A DNA stretch of 64,000 nucleotides from Gyrodactylus bullatarudis (GCA_012064415.1 SSNU01000272.1:186001-250000), one strand, 5' to 3'; positions 36,101 through 51,100 are shown, counted from the stretch's first letter. Program-made: numbers and translations. Notes: generated by a model not told the origin, from the sequence alone.

Positions 36101-39100
36101 AGAAATTTCTAATTCTCCGTCCAAGCAAAAGAGATTTAAAAGGGAAATTAGTACTGTAATTGAAACTTCCAGAAATGAGAGAAACAATATTGAAGGAATT
36201 GTAGGCAAACTTTATCAAAAAAGAGCACGACGGAATCTGATTCAGGTTAAGTAATGATTGCTAAAAACAAATTATAAATGACGGAGATCAAACTGTCGTT
36301 GGAAGGAAAAAGAGCTAAATAATTTTTAAAAATCGAAAATCAAACCTGCTCCAATGGATCATTAATAGAAAAGAAATGAATGGATCTAGTCTTTGTTTTA
36401 GACAGTAAGAATCAGCAGAAAATTCTCTATTCCAAGGACTAAACTTGAGTTTATTTTTTTGGAAATTTCGACCCTTATGGTAGTCATACATTTTTTTCAA
36501 CTGTATAAATCTTATGGAAAGTCACCTACTTGCTAAAAAAAAGAGACATTCTCAACATACAACTTATTCCTACAAGGGTTAAATCAGACAAAGATAGAAA
36601 AACATGCTAAATATGCAATAGAGGACGGCTAAACTCCTTAGTGTATTTAACCGCATATACAAGAAATTTAAGTATTGAAAGCTAAATTTAAACATATTCA
36701 GAATCCTCTGTATTTGCTTATTACTAAAATCTGTTCAAGAATTGAAGTTTTGATAGTTTTAAAAATTGAACTGTACTCTAATATGCAATATATTTGTTTC
36801 AGAGATTTTCATTAGTAATAACTTTTGCTTTCTTTATGTGTGAATCGCTTATAAGTAGATTGTACAATTTTCTATAGTCTTTTGAAAAGTAGATCAAGAT
36901 CAAGTAAAATGAAATTATCAAAGTAAACGTTATTGAGATGGTTTTCAAAAAATCAAGAAAATAAAATTTACTAAATGTGCTTAAAAGGATTCACATAAGT
37001 ATCGTATCGTATTTCGATTTCTTGATACTGCTTACAGCCAATAAAAAAATACAGATTCTCAACTTGATAACTGGACAATTTTGAGTTGAACAGGTCTTTA
37101 ACTCTTTAAAATGCTGTTAAAATCCCCCTTTGTTCATTCAATAATTGTCAATAAGAGAATTAGAATAGATTTTTGATTCGATCATTACATTTCTCACTTT
37201 GTCATTGGTGAGTATTTCCTTGATTAAACTTTTCAATCTCTCTCTAATCAGGGGATGTTCTAAGTTGGCATCACTACCCTTTGGCCCACTGGGTCCTGGT
37301 AATCCGGGGAGACCTGGATCACCTTTATCACCCTTCTCGCCTTTCTCGCCCTTCTCGCCTTTATCGCCTTTATCGCCCTTGTCGCCTTTATCACCCTTTT
37401 CACCGTTAATACCTGGTTTACCCTAGTTTAAGGAAAGATTAAATCAGATAATAATTTTGAAATTGTCTAACATGACGTACATCTTCTGTTTTGCAGACAC
37501 CTGGTGGGCCTGGATCTCCCTTTGGTCCAACAAGTTTATCTTTGTACTAAAAATTATGATAATATCATTGATTTAGCTTTAACCATAGTCGAAGAGTTGG
37601 AAAATTTTTTTATCGTTAAAAAGTTACTATGGAGTTATCAGACACTGATATCATCCTGCTTACAGGGAGATCTTGCTCCGAAAGATTATCAAAAATCATC
37701 AATTCAAGAATAGATGTTTTGGACTCACTAAACGAGTACCTGGACCAAAAACCCCTCAATGTAGAAATGTATAAAAAGAAATCTTGAGTATTTTGATGTG
37801 TAGCTTAATGGAATATATTTCACGAATTTTCCAATTAATGTTCATTATAATTTTTACAAATTTTTTTAACTTTTTAACAAAACCTAATCTATGTGTTCAG
37901 AAAAACTATTCCTATAATCTTCAACTACCTTGGCCGATGTGAGCTTTTTCACCTTTCTTTCCATTGTTGCTATTTATTGGAGAGTTTTAGTTTTTTTTCA
38001 GCTTATATTTATTCTTAATTCTTAAACTTTTGCTATTTCTCTCAAATTTGTAAATTTTCATTCAATAACTTAATTCTAATCATTTCTAAAGTGATACTAC
38101 TGATGATCCTTTTAAAAATGTGCACTTGATGTTAATACATCTTTTACTTCTATTTTAACTATCAAGGTGGAATGAACAAAGATTTAGACTAAATTGAAAA
38201 AGTGTAATAAATACTTTTAAAGTTGTGATCTTTGACATTATTGTAACTTACAATTTGTAAGGCAACATTCTTCATTTTAATCTGCTATGTGCTATGTGAG
38301 AATAAGGTGACCTCTTCTAAGAAATATACAACAAAAAAACATTGTATATGACGTTTCTGTTCAAGTACTCTTGCTTCAGCACTTGTTTTTAGTATGAGTA
38401 AAATTTGAACTTTAAAAATTCTTATAAATTTGGAAAGAAATGAAAGACTTACCTTCTCGATGAAATCATTCAAACACGAACATTGGTTCTGGATAAAGAA
38501 GAAAGAATGTATTTCTCAAATGAACTGAATATGTAAAACTATCAAAGCTGAACATACGTTGGTGTTCTCGTCTGCTCCATCCATTGATTCGGCTAAATGA
38601 AGAATAACAAATGTGAAAATTGGAAAAAAAATTTAACTCAAACACAATCGATTCTCTCTTGAATTCTGATTATTGCAGGACGAAAATAAAAGTATTTCCA
38701 TAGATAAATGTAAACAATTTGCCACAAAAAAATGATAAATCAATTCCGAATTATAATAGGGCCTCAAAAATAACAGAATATTTGTTTTAAGCGCATTAAA
38801 TTCAAAATTATTATTCTTTTCGATCCACATTACAGAAATTAATGAATTTATGACTCTGAGTTTCAGAAGCTTCAAGACTTTTCAATGCTCTGGTGATTAT
38901 TTTCTCAAAAAACATGGTGGAATTACTGCCGCTATGAAACTAAGATTTTAGATAATTTTCATAACACTATAAAAATCGAATTTCTCATGAATTCAGTCAG
39001 TTGGAATAGTTTCAATCAATTTTTCAGAGTTGATTTTCAAACATTCACTGATAGTAAATCACACAAGAATTTCAGATACAAATAAGATAGAAATAATAAT

Positions 39101-42100
39101 AATAATAGATTGATCAGTTCGTAAATTATATTAATTGGTTTGTACTTAATTGTTGCTTGGAAATGAAATTCAAAATAACCTCACACGTGTAAGCTAGGCA
39201 CAACTAAAGCAAGAAAGATGAGATGCTAAAGAAGGCTTGTCAAGAAATGAGGCTTTTCTCTCATCAACTATATCTAAGTTTTCGTTAGAAAATATCTACA
39301 TGAGTCTCAAGTGAATTCATAGCTATATCACGCTCTCTTTTTGTTTGTAATGGAAAAAATCAACATGACTCACATTTTGGCGGTACTTCCTTCATCTCCT
39401 CTTCATTTGGCTAGAAATAAAAATTGGTTAAAAATTTCTCAAAATAATTTTTTTATATTCATCCACACAAGATTATAAATTATAATCATACGTTATGAAT
39501 ACGCTTGAATGAGATAATCAAAAAACAAAATCTGTATTTCAGTTAACGTCATGCTGTTAGATTAAAAGACAAGTTGCTCATATTCTAGAAAGAATTCTGA
39601 AATTATCATGGCGATGAAACATCTTAATTATCAATCTAGTTTTTTATTATTTTTAAAATTAGGATCTAGATAAAGATTCAAGATCAGACATCAGGTGAGA
39701 TGAGAGAAATTAAAATAAACTCCTAGATAAGATCACACTACTTAAACTCTTTGTGTCTCATGACGTCAGGCATGTTGGTGTAAAATCTTTCTATCAATGA
39801 GCAACTGTCGGAGGTATAATTACAATTGAATACAGATAATTATCCAATATTATTATTAAAAGATTAACTTTATTAAGTCATTATTAAGTCTTTTAATATT
39901 TTCTGAATTAGTTGAATATTTCACTTGTCTCTTAAAAATCGTATGAGAAATAAAATACATCAAATAATTCAGAAATGAAAATACTATAAATTTTTTCATG
40001 CAGATATTGAATTATTTTCTCATTGGATTCGTAATAAAAATTTAAAACAGGAAGAATTAAGTGATTTTCGAAATATTTTCTTTTCAAATTGAGAATAAAA
40101 AACTCAAATTCGCTGTAAAATCATAATTATAAAGTCAAATGATTAGAAATTTTAACCTTCCCCTTTAAAAAGTTCTGTCAAATTCGCATAAAATATGGCT
40201 CATAATTAATTAAAACTTGTCGGCTTTGTAATTATAAAACAGCCCAAGACTCTTGGGGCCAGGAATCACAAATTTTCATACAAGTTTCGATCTGTTTTAC
40301 ATTGATATTTTATATTCGGAAATGAATACATGAGGATCAATAAATAGGTTACAAGAGAATTGATCTTCTTCCTTAAGATTGAATGTAAAGATAGATCTTA
40401 GGTGTATTTGTGCTATGAATCATTCCTCTTGTTTTTGCATTTAATTAAATATTCTGTATCAATAACATATTATTGATATATATATTGATGTGGGGAGATA
40501 CAATTCTTTTTGAATGAGGTACATTAAGATTGACGATAAGTACAAAAATTTGGGTTTTTTAATCTAATTTGAGACAAAACTACGGTAAGAGTATATCTTT
40601 ACAAGTTAAAGTCCGTTTAACGAACAAGTAATCATATATATTATTATAATAATATAATATTATATATAATTTTTGTTATTCGGAAAATAAATAAAAAAAA
40701 TTATACATTTGTTATAAACGTTTTTTATATGTATAGAGTTTGGAAAATAAAATTTAACCAATTAAACATTGAATAAGTATACAGTTCATATAATAATATA
40801 CAGGATTCTCTTTTCAACTGCTTTTCGTTATTCAGTTCTAACCTTTGGAGGATCACCTGAAAGAGTCTTTCCAGAGCACTCATGAAAGCCCTTCTCCAAC
40901 CACCTCACTCTCTCATTATTTAACCAGATGAAACCATCGTATATTTCTTTATAGTCTATACTTTTCTTACGCTCATCGTAAATAGTCATTTGCCCACCAT
41001 CTGGCATGTTAATTTCAAACCGAGGACATTTAAATAGAGGCACCCCAAATGGTTTTTCTGAATATCTGAAAAAAACTTTTGAATTGTGTATGAAAAAGTC
41101 TTTAGTAATCTTTTTCATATTCCTAAGGTCGTATAGGAAGGGTTTGCTTGAATTCTTATCATGAAACAAACGAAAGCCTTCCAGGTCGGGCGGTAAACAA
41201 TTATTTGGGATATATGCACCAGTTATCCTATTCAAAACTGGGGCATTATCGTCTGGAGTTTGTATGATGATCATCTCTTCATTATTTTTTGGCACCGAAA
41301 GAGGCTCTGAAGAGGAGTGATTCTTGAAAATGGCCCTATCATCTTTGACTCCGAGTATTTCTGTTACTCTTTCATGGCGAGAGTCCCAAATAACAGGAAC
41401 TTTGGTTTTGGGATGAATTGTTAAAATATACCTTCCACATCCAATAACACGAGTTAGTAACTCTCCAAATGTTCCATTCTGTAAGATTAGCCTGTTGTAA
41501 GGTGAATGTTTCAAGTATGATAAATTTTCAAAAGATGTTCTATCGAAAACTGAGTCATTATGATAACAATTCAAAGCGTACTCCTTGTTAATCCCTTCTG
41601 GTTTCACTTTGCCGAGAATTTTTCCACTTTTATCGTAGAGTTGTCCATACTTTTCCTTTGCATTCCAGATTAAACTTTTCGATGCAATGTCAATATATTC
41701 AAGATCCCCAGTTAACCTGTTGACTCGGGTTATAAACTTGTAGTTGATGTCTCTTTCAAAATCTGACAATAACTTGATATAGCTAATGTTCTTATCAGTC
41801 TTATTGACTGAATTGAAATCGAGAGTAGCAACAAAATCATTCTGAAAACTGTCAGCATCATCCAACTTTCGAACAGTAAAGTTTTTCGGGTTGGCTACAA
41901 GAAGCTTCAAAAGTTGTATCTTATCAAAGAGATTTTTTTCAACAAAATTCTGATTTATCTGGTCATACAAACGAATAGAATTGAGATCTTTGGATACCAA
42001 TAAAACAAAACGATTTTCATATAACTCCAATGGATCTGGTAGGAAGTAGCCACTTTTTAAGAGAATCTTCCCGTTGATGATACTTTCTATTCGGTCACTT

Positions 42101-45100
42101 TGATTTTTTCTTGAGGAAATTCGAATTTTTCCTGTCTCAAAATTGAAATCGTAGTTGAGTTCAGATTCCCGGATTTTAAACGAGCCTAGAATATCACCCT
42201 CAGAGGTATAGAGTATTCCTTTGTTCGGATAAACCTTTCTAATTATCCGATTTTCATTAAGAGTGTAGAATTCACCGATTGTTTCATTGACTTTAAGTTC
42301 AAACTGTCTAACCTCTTTGGTCTTTATGACGTTGATTGGACCATCTACTTTTTTACCTGTTAGATTGTCATAAATGTTTTCGTCTTTAACTGTTAAATAG
42401 TCAACAATCTCATTTGTTTTTGAGTTAAGGAAAAGAAATTTCAGTTCTCTCGGATGAATCAAAATCTTGAAGATTTTCCCCCGGCCAACAACTTCGGTTA
42501 TGATGTGACCGTCAGCCGAAAAAAGAAGGTCATTTTTCAGGTAATATGTCACATTTTCACCTTGACACGTTATTGGCTTATAGCTGCTTGAAGATTTTTT
42601 TATCAACTGAATTTGACTAAAGTAACCTCGTAAGAAGTACTTGTAGAAGGAATTTAACATTGATTTGTCCATAATATTTTCTTGAATCATGTCAAATGTA
42701 AGAGATTTATAAAAGGCTATCGTCCCTTGGCTTGAATTAAACTTTTTAAAGTATTTCTCCCGGAATTTGTTGAAATTAGTAAAGTAAAGACTCTGATTAC
42801 TCATGAATCGTGGCAGACCACAATTTGTTTCGATAATTTGTATATTCTCATTTGTCTCTACATCATGTAAGTAAGGCTTTGATTGGCTTTCATCAATCAT
42901 CAGATAAAATCTATCCCGCTTGACTGTCTTCAGCTCGGAAATAAAGTTAGTCTTGTTATCAAAGATGAAACGTCCATCGATAAAGTAATTATTTAAAATT
43001 TCCCCATTGTCTCGTCTGGTGAGCAATAACTTGCTGTTAACCGGTTCCACGAAAAGATTACAAAAATTTGAATTTGCCAGGTGTAAAACAGGACTCGACA
43101 AATTACAAGCTGGATTTGATATGGGCAAGACTTTGAGTTTTTCATCGTCAAAGTAATACTTTTTCTCGTCAATAAACTGATACTTGGCAAAGGTATGATT
43201 GTGCATGAACTTGACACGGTGTTTATCAAATTTTATCGGATACTCGTTCTCATTGACAGAGAGAACTAAATTTCCATCGATATAGTTGACATTTGCATTG
43301 GAGGGCCATTCTGATTTCACATAGTTGTGATTTTCAGAGATCTTTCGAAATTTTGTTTCTGTCAATGTGTCATAGATCCATGCTAAGCCCGTCTTTGGAT
43401 CAATAAACTCAACATATTCTGCAATATTGAAATCATTCGGCTCGAGAATGCCTATCAGGTTGCGTGTTTGAATATTCCAGATGAAGCCGTTCTCAATATG
43501 TAGATCGATAAGCTCCTCTTTGGTTGCAGTGTCAAGATAACGAAGCATTTCATTGCTCATGGCATCATAGTAGACGTTAATATTGCCAAATTTCCCAACG
43601 CGTGGCCAGATAATGTCAGAGACTGTTTCATTTTCCGGGAACATTACTCTACCATCCAGGTCAAATTCAAAGCTTGTATCTTCTTCATTTCTCTGCTTGA
43701 CAAGAAAGTTATTACCAAGGGAATATGTATCCAAGAGATCTTTGTCGATTAACTCGATTGGAGAAGCAGTCTCATGCATCGCTAACCTACCAACTATGGT
43801 ATATCCTTCCAGTTTCTTTTTATTAAACGCTGACTTCAAAATCAACTTGTTATTCTCGTAACTAAGATAGACATCTTTTGGTTCAAAAGTCTTTTCAATC
43901 CTATTGAAATTAGGCATTATCGGAAATCTCTTTGATCTAATGTAAACCATTGAATTGTGAATTTTTGCTAGGCCTAAATACTTTGAAGTGATTTTATCAA
44001 TAAGATATATTTTTCCATCTTTTGGATTAAGATTTAAGGTTATATTAAGTACTTGACCAATTTCTGGAATTGCTTCTAAGCCAATTGAAGTATTACCAAA
44101 GTAAACTGTTCCGTGCTTTATGTAAACACTTGTATTATTGATTTTGAAATGGTTTTCATGATCAATCCACAAATCCTCATAGTAAAAGAGATAATCTGAT
44201 TCATACTCCTTCAAGAATTCATTATAAATTCGACCATTTGTAATCTTGATGTGCTTTTTCAGACCGTTATCTCGCATTAAATCTACTGGTAGCTTTAAAT
44301 CTTTTGGCAAAAAGGGACTACTCGGATAATATCGGCAGCCATCTTCACTATAAAGAGTTCCGTTGTAATCTTTCAAAGTGGAGAAGCCATTGTTATCACT
44401 AGTCTTCTTGAGATTTCCTGAATACTTGTCAACGATTATCTTTTCTTCAATTTGAATTCCTCTAGTGATGAAAATTTTATGTTCATTAATATTGAGCATA
44501 CCGTTCTCATGTCTATATTCACTTGGATAGAGGACTAACCCAGATTTCTTTTGAATAATGAAAAATTCACCGTTCTTATAATCAAATAAGAAGGAATATT
44601 CTCCAGCCTCGCCAATACTTTTGAAGAAATTTCCATAAATTTTATTCGTTCGAATATCGATCATGTTAGGAAATTCGATATTGTGAAATTTTGAAATCAC
44701 ATCAAAATAATACAATTTCGCCTGACCATTATCAATTAACGCGTGCACTTTCGGCAAGTAATCATTGAGCGGTTCCTCTATAAAAGTACCATTCTCTTTT
44801 CTTATTGTTCCATTAATTATTTTATCAAAAGTTACTGTCCTTAAGAGTTCCTTGTCATAAATTTGAACTTTAAACAAGGAAAAATCCAAAATAGGCTCAT
44901 ACCTTGACTTTTCATGAAGAAATCGACCTATCTTTTCCCGCTTCAAATTGAAAACATAGGAGTCCGGTGAAAGATAGAAATCTTGAAGTTGATCATCGAT
45001 TTGATCAAAGTTGAGAAGGACCTGCTTCCCGGTTTCATGGTCTATTCTTAGATTATAATTTGCCATTTTATAAATATCCTGAAGACAAACCAAAATTTCA

Positions 45101-48100
45101 CCATCAACAGAGTCAGTATTGTGGAAGCAGCCATTCTCCAACTTTGTCTCATTAAGTTCCAGAATTCTCATTTCAAAGGTGTCAATCACTCTCAGCATTT
45201 GGCTTGATAGATAATCAAAAAATATGAGGTATTTCGTGTTGAGCACTGGCAAAATTATTTGACCGGCAGTCTCACCTTTTATTCTACCATAATCATCTAG
45301 CAATAAGTTGTCCTCTTCTGTTCCATCTATCGTTGATATTAGGGAGAATCTAGCCGATTCAATATCAAGGCCTAGGATCGATGTTGGTTCCAACTCCTTG
45401 ACCTGTGCGTACAGGGAGCAACTGATAATGTTCTCATTGTTCTGTAGGGAGAATATTCGACATTGATTCTCATCGATTGTCAAGTAGTCAGATGGATAAA
45501 AGTAAAAGTTACGTATCCTCCCGTAGTCCCTCAAGTAAATGTGACTGCTCGTAATTTCTTGAATGTCATATTCAATGTTATTCACTCGGTCTAAAAGGAA
45601 AATACTGCCTAGCCTCCTCTGAACAAAAGTAAACTGATTCAGGATATTTGGTTTTATTGCATTTCTTAAACTGGTGGTCAATGATAAGAATTCCCCATCC
45701 ACCTTATTGTTATGGAAAAATAAACAGCAATATTTCTTTTTAAATTGACAAATTGGCCTGTAGAATTTATTTGATGTAAATGGCAGAATTTGCCGATAAT
45801 ATTCATTCCTCTGATTTATGATAGATCCTTGTACAATGAGTAGATCTTGAATTATTTCTCCAGTATAAACATTGGTCAAGATTAGATTATTGTCAAGGAA
45901 ATTAGTCTGAATTATCAAAGAGCCTATCCTTATTGGCAGAATAAGTGGCAATTCTATTGAGTTATTAACAATCACCCTATTATTGGCGAATTTCCAGTCT
46001 CGAGTCCTCTTATGGTCTGGATATTCTTGCAGAGATATCTCGAAATTTTCAACATCAATGTCATAATAGAAATATTTATCAGATCCATTTTTTGGAATAT
46101 CTTCCCATAGAGGGATATTTATCCATGTTTCATCAGGCAACAGAAGTGAATTGGCATTAGCCAAGGTCTCAACAAAGCTAATCTTATTATTTGGGTCTTG
46201 AAAGACAATCTTAAGAGAGGTTAGGTCGAAAAAAAGGCTATCGATGAGAGCTTCTGAAAAGTTATCCTTCAATTCAGGAGGTTTTGGCGTTGACTATTCG
46301 GTGAAATATGAATATGGAATGAATTACATGAATAATGAGTAATATGTGAGTTTATTTAATCCCCTATTGACCATTAAAAAGTTTTTTCTTTAATTGATCT
46401 AATTTCATTGGTCGTTGCACATTGCAAGAGTAAACTAAGAATACCTCTTCAAAATGAAGAACTGTGTTTCAGGTGTACTTTTGGCAATACTTGAAAATAA
46501 TTAATGACTACGCTAAAATTTTTACCTAGCAAGATATATACCATGAATAGATCCCCTTGAGACTAGTGCAACAAATACAAACTGTATTTGTAAGGAAATT
46601 GAAAATATTCCTAATGGTCAAGAGGGGATTTAAGATCACCCTTAGGTAACCTCGTTATGGATGATTTGTCAGGATTAATTGGAAAAATCATAACTCAAAA
46701 GATGAAGATAATTTTTAACTTACAACTGGAACTGGTTTCTCAGTCTTTATAGAAAGAAATTAGAAAATAAATGGCGATTTTGAATCATCATCATTCTACT
46801 CACGTTTACATAGTTGTGTATGTAACCGAGATTGCTGTCGTATGGGTTTTTGTCAAATTCCTTGAAAAAATAAAATTAAACAGCAAGTGTTGGAATGCAA
46901 AATGATTTGATCAGTTAATCTGATTTTGTGAGCTACAAAATGAATTTTTTCTCTAATTTTAAAACAGTTCCTTTCTTCCTCTTCTCTTGAAAGGAAGACG
47001 AAAGACTTAATTGAAACAATTGATCAAGATTGAAGCAGATTGATATAAATTTAGATACTCCCAAAGTGGGTAGTGTATTGGATCTTTTGTATCCTCTTGA
47101 CAGATTTAAACAATGCATTGCTCAACATTAATCATGAATCTGGAAACTAATGTTACTCTTAAGACTCCCTGATGGTCTTGAAACTCCCTAGTTAGTTAGG
47201 AAATCTGGAAACTCGGTTTCTAGAATCCCTACTCGAGTTATTCATAGAAACAGGGAATCTAGAAACTCAAGGAAATCTTAAGAATCACTGGGGAATTTGG
47301 AAACTTACTTAAAGAATAAAAAGTCGGACTATTGATAGCTGATACCTATCTAGATAAACTATTATGACATCTTGAGTTACATTAAACAGTATTTCTTTTG
47401 GATTTGTACTTATTAAAAGCCCATTTTGTTTTTCAATCACATCGAATACACCCTTGGCTATTAACTGAAGATTGCAGGCTATTCAACTTTTTAACTGAAA
47501 ATAGAATCATCGGGTACATTCTCTAGTTGAATAAAATTTTCTTCGACTGGTATCAATTAACTCACGAAGTCCATCTATTCTCCCATTTGGCGTCCCAATT
47601 TTATAGGAACTATCATGTTCCTCTATTATGAATCCATCAATTTTTTTGTGATCAATATTTGATTTTTCAACCTCAGGAATTGAAATCATAACATTAGTAC
47701 CCACTGAATATTTTATTTTTGTTCTTTCATTAGTTTTCTGTTTTAACATGACCCCCTTTAATTATAACTGACAATTTATTTCTAGCTCATTTTCAAGTTT
47801 CTAAATTCCCTAAGGATTCTTAAGACTTTTCGAGTTTCTAGAAATCAAATTCCTTTGCAATGTAGGAATTCTTAAGACTTCTTTAGGCTTCAAGATTCCC
47901 TGTAACTATGAATAACTCAAGTAGGGAATCTAGAAACCGAATTTCCAGATTCCCTAACTAACTAGGGAACTTCAAGACTATCAGGGAGTCTTAAGAGTAA
48001 CATATTTATATTTTGGTGAAAGAAAAAATTTTTTCAATTAATCTGATCATCTTTTGACATTCAAATTCTATGCTCTTTCCAGTTCTCACGAGTCAAGCAT

Positions 48101-51100
48101 CTGGATAACCTCTGGCATGCTTTTCGTTTGAGTTGAATGAAGAAAAACCACAGCTACCAATTTTTGATCTTAATGTTTCTTAGAGCGATTAAAACATGAT
48201 GAAAATTTTTTCCCAAATTAATCAAGAATAACTTAACTTATATCAACTCGTTATTTCAAACTAATGTTCCCAGAGGTATGGTTAGCTTCCTGAATGTAAA
48301 TGTGTTTTCTTTGATTAAAATGTTAGTATTGGTAGGAAATTTTTGGTCATATTATTCTAATATATATCGGTGCACTTCTCTTATGACAGAATCAGAAAAT
48401 ACACCTGTCATGATATTTTTAATATTATTTTCAAAATATATTTTTATCTTCTTTTATTCAAAAAAAATATTACTAAAATAATAATAAACTCTCAAGGTGC
48501 TTATAACTTTTATCAATGTGTCACATGGTTCTTGAAAAATATTATTATCATTATATATTACAATTATAATTTCTCTCTTCTTTCTTACAATTCTAATCTG
48601 ATTAGTTACAATCAGGAGAGAGGGAGAGTTAGTCTCTTTGTGAAATTTCACCCAATTCAAAATATCTGATTTGTATTTATTTATGTATATAAATTGCATA
48701 GATGAACAAGAAAATTGTAGACAAATGTATTCTGATTTCAATTTTTGTTTTTGTAAAATATTTTCAACTTCTGATTACAGAATATATATACATTTATACT
48801 TGAACAGACTGTGGATATATCCCCTAAAAATATTCAGACTTTATCCTGATTATATAAAATCCGTGTTCTAAATAACTAACTAGTTTACTGTATTACAATT
48901 ATTGTGTTATTATCATAATCAGTTGTGAGGCATGCACTCAAGATATCTTTCCTTGTTCCTTAAGCCTTCCTTGGTTTATATTGGTAGCTCAGTCTAGAGG
49001 AAAAATTTCAAATTTAGATAAGAAAAAGTCAGCTGGTTTACCAGAACTAATTTAACTCGATGTCTCAACGAAACCAGTAATTTTTTAATGACTAAAAATT
49101 TACTTGAAATGATTTTAGTAAAAGAAGATTACAAAGTCCATTACAGTCGAAATTTGTGGTAATCAATGGCATGAAATTCCAATACCAACACGAGATTTTT
49201 CATAGTTGATTGATTAACTCTATTATTACAAGTAATGTTTAATAGATAAATTAAGAAAACTACAAACTTCTCTTTATCATTATTTATAAATAATTATGTT
49301 TAGAATAATCTGTGATCTAAATCGAAAGATATAACTTGAAACTTGGCTGGGGGGAAAATAATAATTCTTAAAAGTGTTAAATCATCTGTATATATATCTT
49401 GTGACATGGAAAACCCCTTCAAATTGTAGAGTCTACAATGTAGACTTGGATTGCACTGAACTAAAACAAATGCAATTTATGAAAAGTAAAGCTCAAGTAA
49501 GCTACATTTGAAAGGAGCTGGTTATGGTGAAGCTAAATTTTTGAAAAATTTTATCATTCAGTGATTTTTGTAAAGAAATGATTTTATAAAGCTTAAAATC
49601 AAATCTCGCCTGACTTGATTCGAATTACAAATTTAACGCCAAATTGTAATTTTTCAATGATAGATGAAATAAATAATATAAATTTATCAAATATCAAGAA
49701 GCTACAAGTTTCAGTATTTAATCAAAAATCTATTTACAGTTTTCTAGCGCCTGATAATTAATATTCTGTTTTGAAAATGATTTAAATTCCTGTCGTTTTC
49801 ATAATCGGGGAATGTGTACGGGTAGGCATTGGAGCCTTTTTAATTACGTTGGTACTGTATTATTCTGATCAAAGATCCTATTGTACTAATCATTTTGAAT
49901 TAAATAGTTCTTCATGGAGCTCTTCGGCATAGATTGACTATAGCGTTGTTCGCTTGCCAGAAAAAGAATAAGACATGTATTCGTATCTTTTAAGTCAGAT
50001 TCTCACCAGGAGGCTCAATAAAATGATCATCAAGAGACATTTGTCAACAGTATTTATGGCAAAAAAGACAAATTGTTATAAAATCAATGAGTACTTTTAG
50101 ATCAGTGTCAGTCACAACTTTTTCTTCCCTCCTGAATAAGAAAATATTTCCTCTAGACTGATCATGATTATGGATTTATGGAAAATAACTGTATTCAACA
50201 ATTTGCATGCAACTCTAACAATTTTTGTCATGAAAACTGCTTCTATTTTGTATACAAATTCATCATATCGATACTCAGTTAGGAAGCTAGTTGCATTCTC
50301 AGATGATGGATGATAATTATCTTTGGAATTCAACTTGACTTTGGCAGATATTTTTTTCTCCTAAAATACAATATGATTATTTTCCTGGTTATTGAGAAAC
50401 CCACCAAGATTCAATAAAATATCGCATTTATCCAAATTTACACGGAGTTTTGTTACTATTTATAAAACTTGAATGAAATCTTGAAAATCAAATAAAACCC
50501 TCAGCTTCCCAAAATGATTTTTCGATTTGTGATTTTGTATCACGCGTCAAAAGTTGATTTAATATCTCAGAAATATGGTAATTGAAACTTCAACTGAGGT
50601 CTTCTTACATCGTAGATAATATTTACTATTTCTTGCTATCTGATTCCGAGTGCTAATTTATTTTAGCAGAATAGCTATTTTTTGAAACTTCAATTGAGGG
50701 AATTAGTGGTATACACGTAAACCAGCTTATTAACTAAAATTAACTAGAATCTTGGTCTATAGGATGTAATTCTGACCCTGATCTCAATACTGGATTTCCA
50801 GTAAGAACAACGAGTTTTAAACATAGCTTTGCATAGGACCATCCAATATATTTTAATGTATTCAGGTTCAAAATTAAAGAAATCTTCAAATCGTTTACCC
50901 AATTTTTATTTCAATGAAATTCTTTCCATTAAATAAAATGTATTTTAAAAGTTGAGGTTTTCAGTAATTATAACTATGAATTATCAAAAATAGAGTATTC
51001 ATAAAATATTTATAAATTCAACATTAGTAACTAGAAATATTTCGTTCTAGGTGGTTAGGAAATATATCCCACAGGAACGTCTTATTTGGTAATGGATTAG

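Larger units (their letters stand above)
46724..50360 (-). other. Linker exons between TSPN and the repeat exon
   Basis: Three short in-phase exons (50360-50256, 46860-46804 and 46744-46724) encode [20 protein letters not shown] with a following Tyr/Glu-rich stretch, then [19 protein letters not shown], then TEKPVPV, leading into [12 protein letters not shown] of the giant exon. The composition is polar and probably flexible. The donor used at 50255 (GTATAC) is acceptable but not strong; the frame stays open beyond it to 50112. Confidence 0.6.

Noticed and set aside
36315..36500. Minus-strand ORF ([13 protein letters not shown]…) as a multiplexin exon
   Set aside because: Its donor leaves phase 2 while the neighbouring exons join in phase 0 without it, and it lacks collagen or other domain features.
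37199..37426. Plus-strand ORF rich in Ser-Pro-Leu/Phe repeats
   Set aside because: It is the reverse complement of the minus-strand Gly-X-Y exon at 37422-37198, which has correct splice borders and phase.
43583..43861. Plus-strand ORF opposite the giant repeat exon
   Set aside because: It is a chance antisense frame within a 5.45-kb open exon on the other strand.
48278..48871. Overlapping short ORFs on both strands
   Set aside because: The Phe/Ile/Tyr/Asn-heavy composition and mutual overlap on both strands indicate chance.
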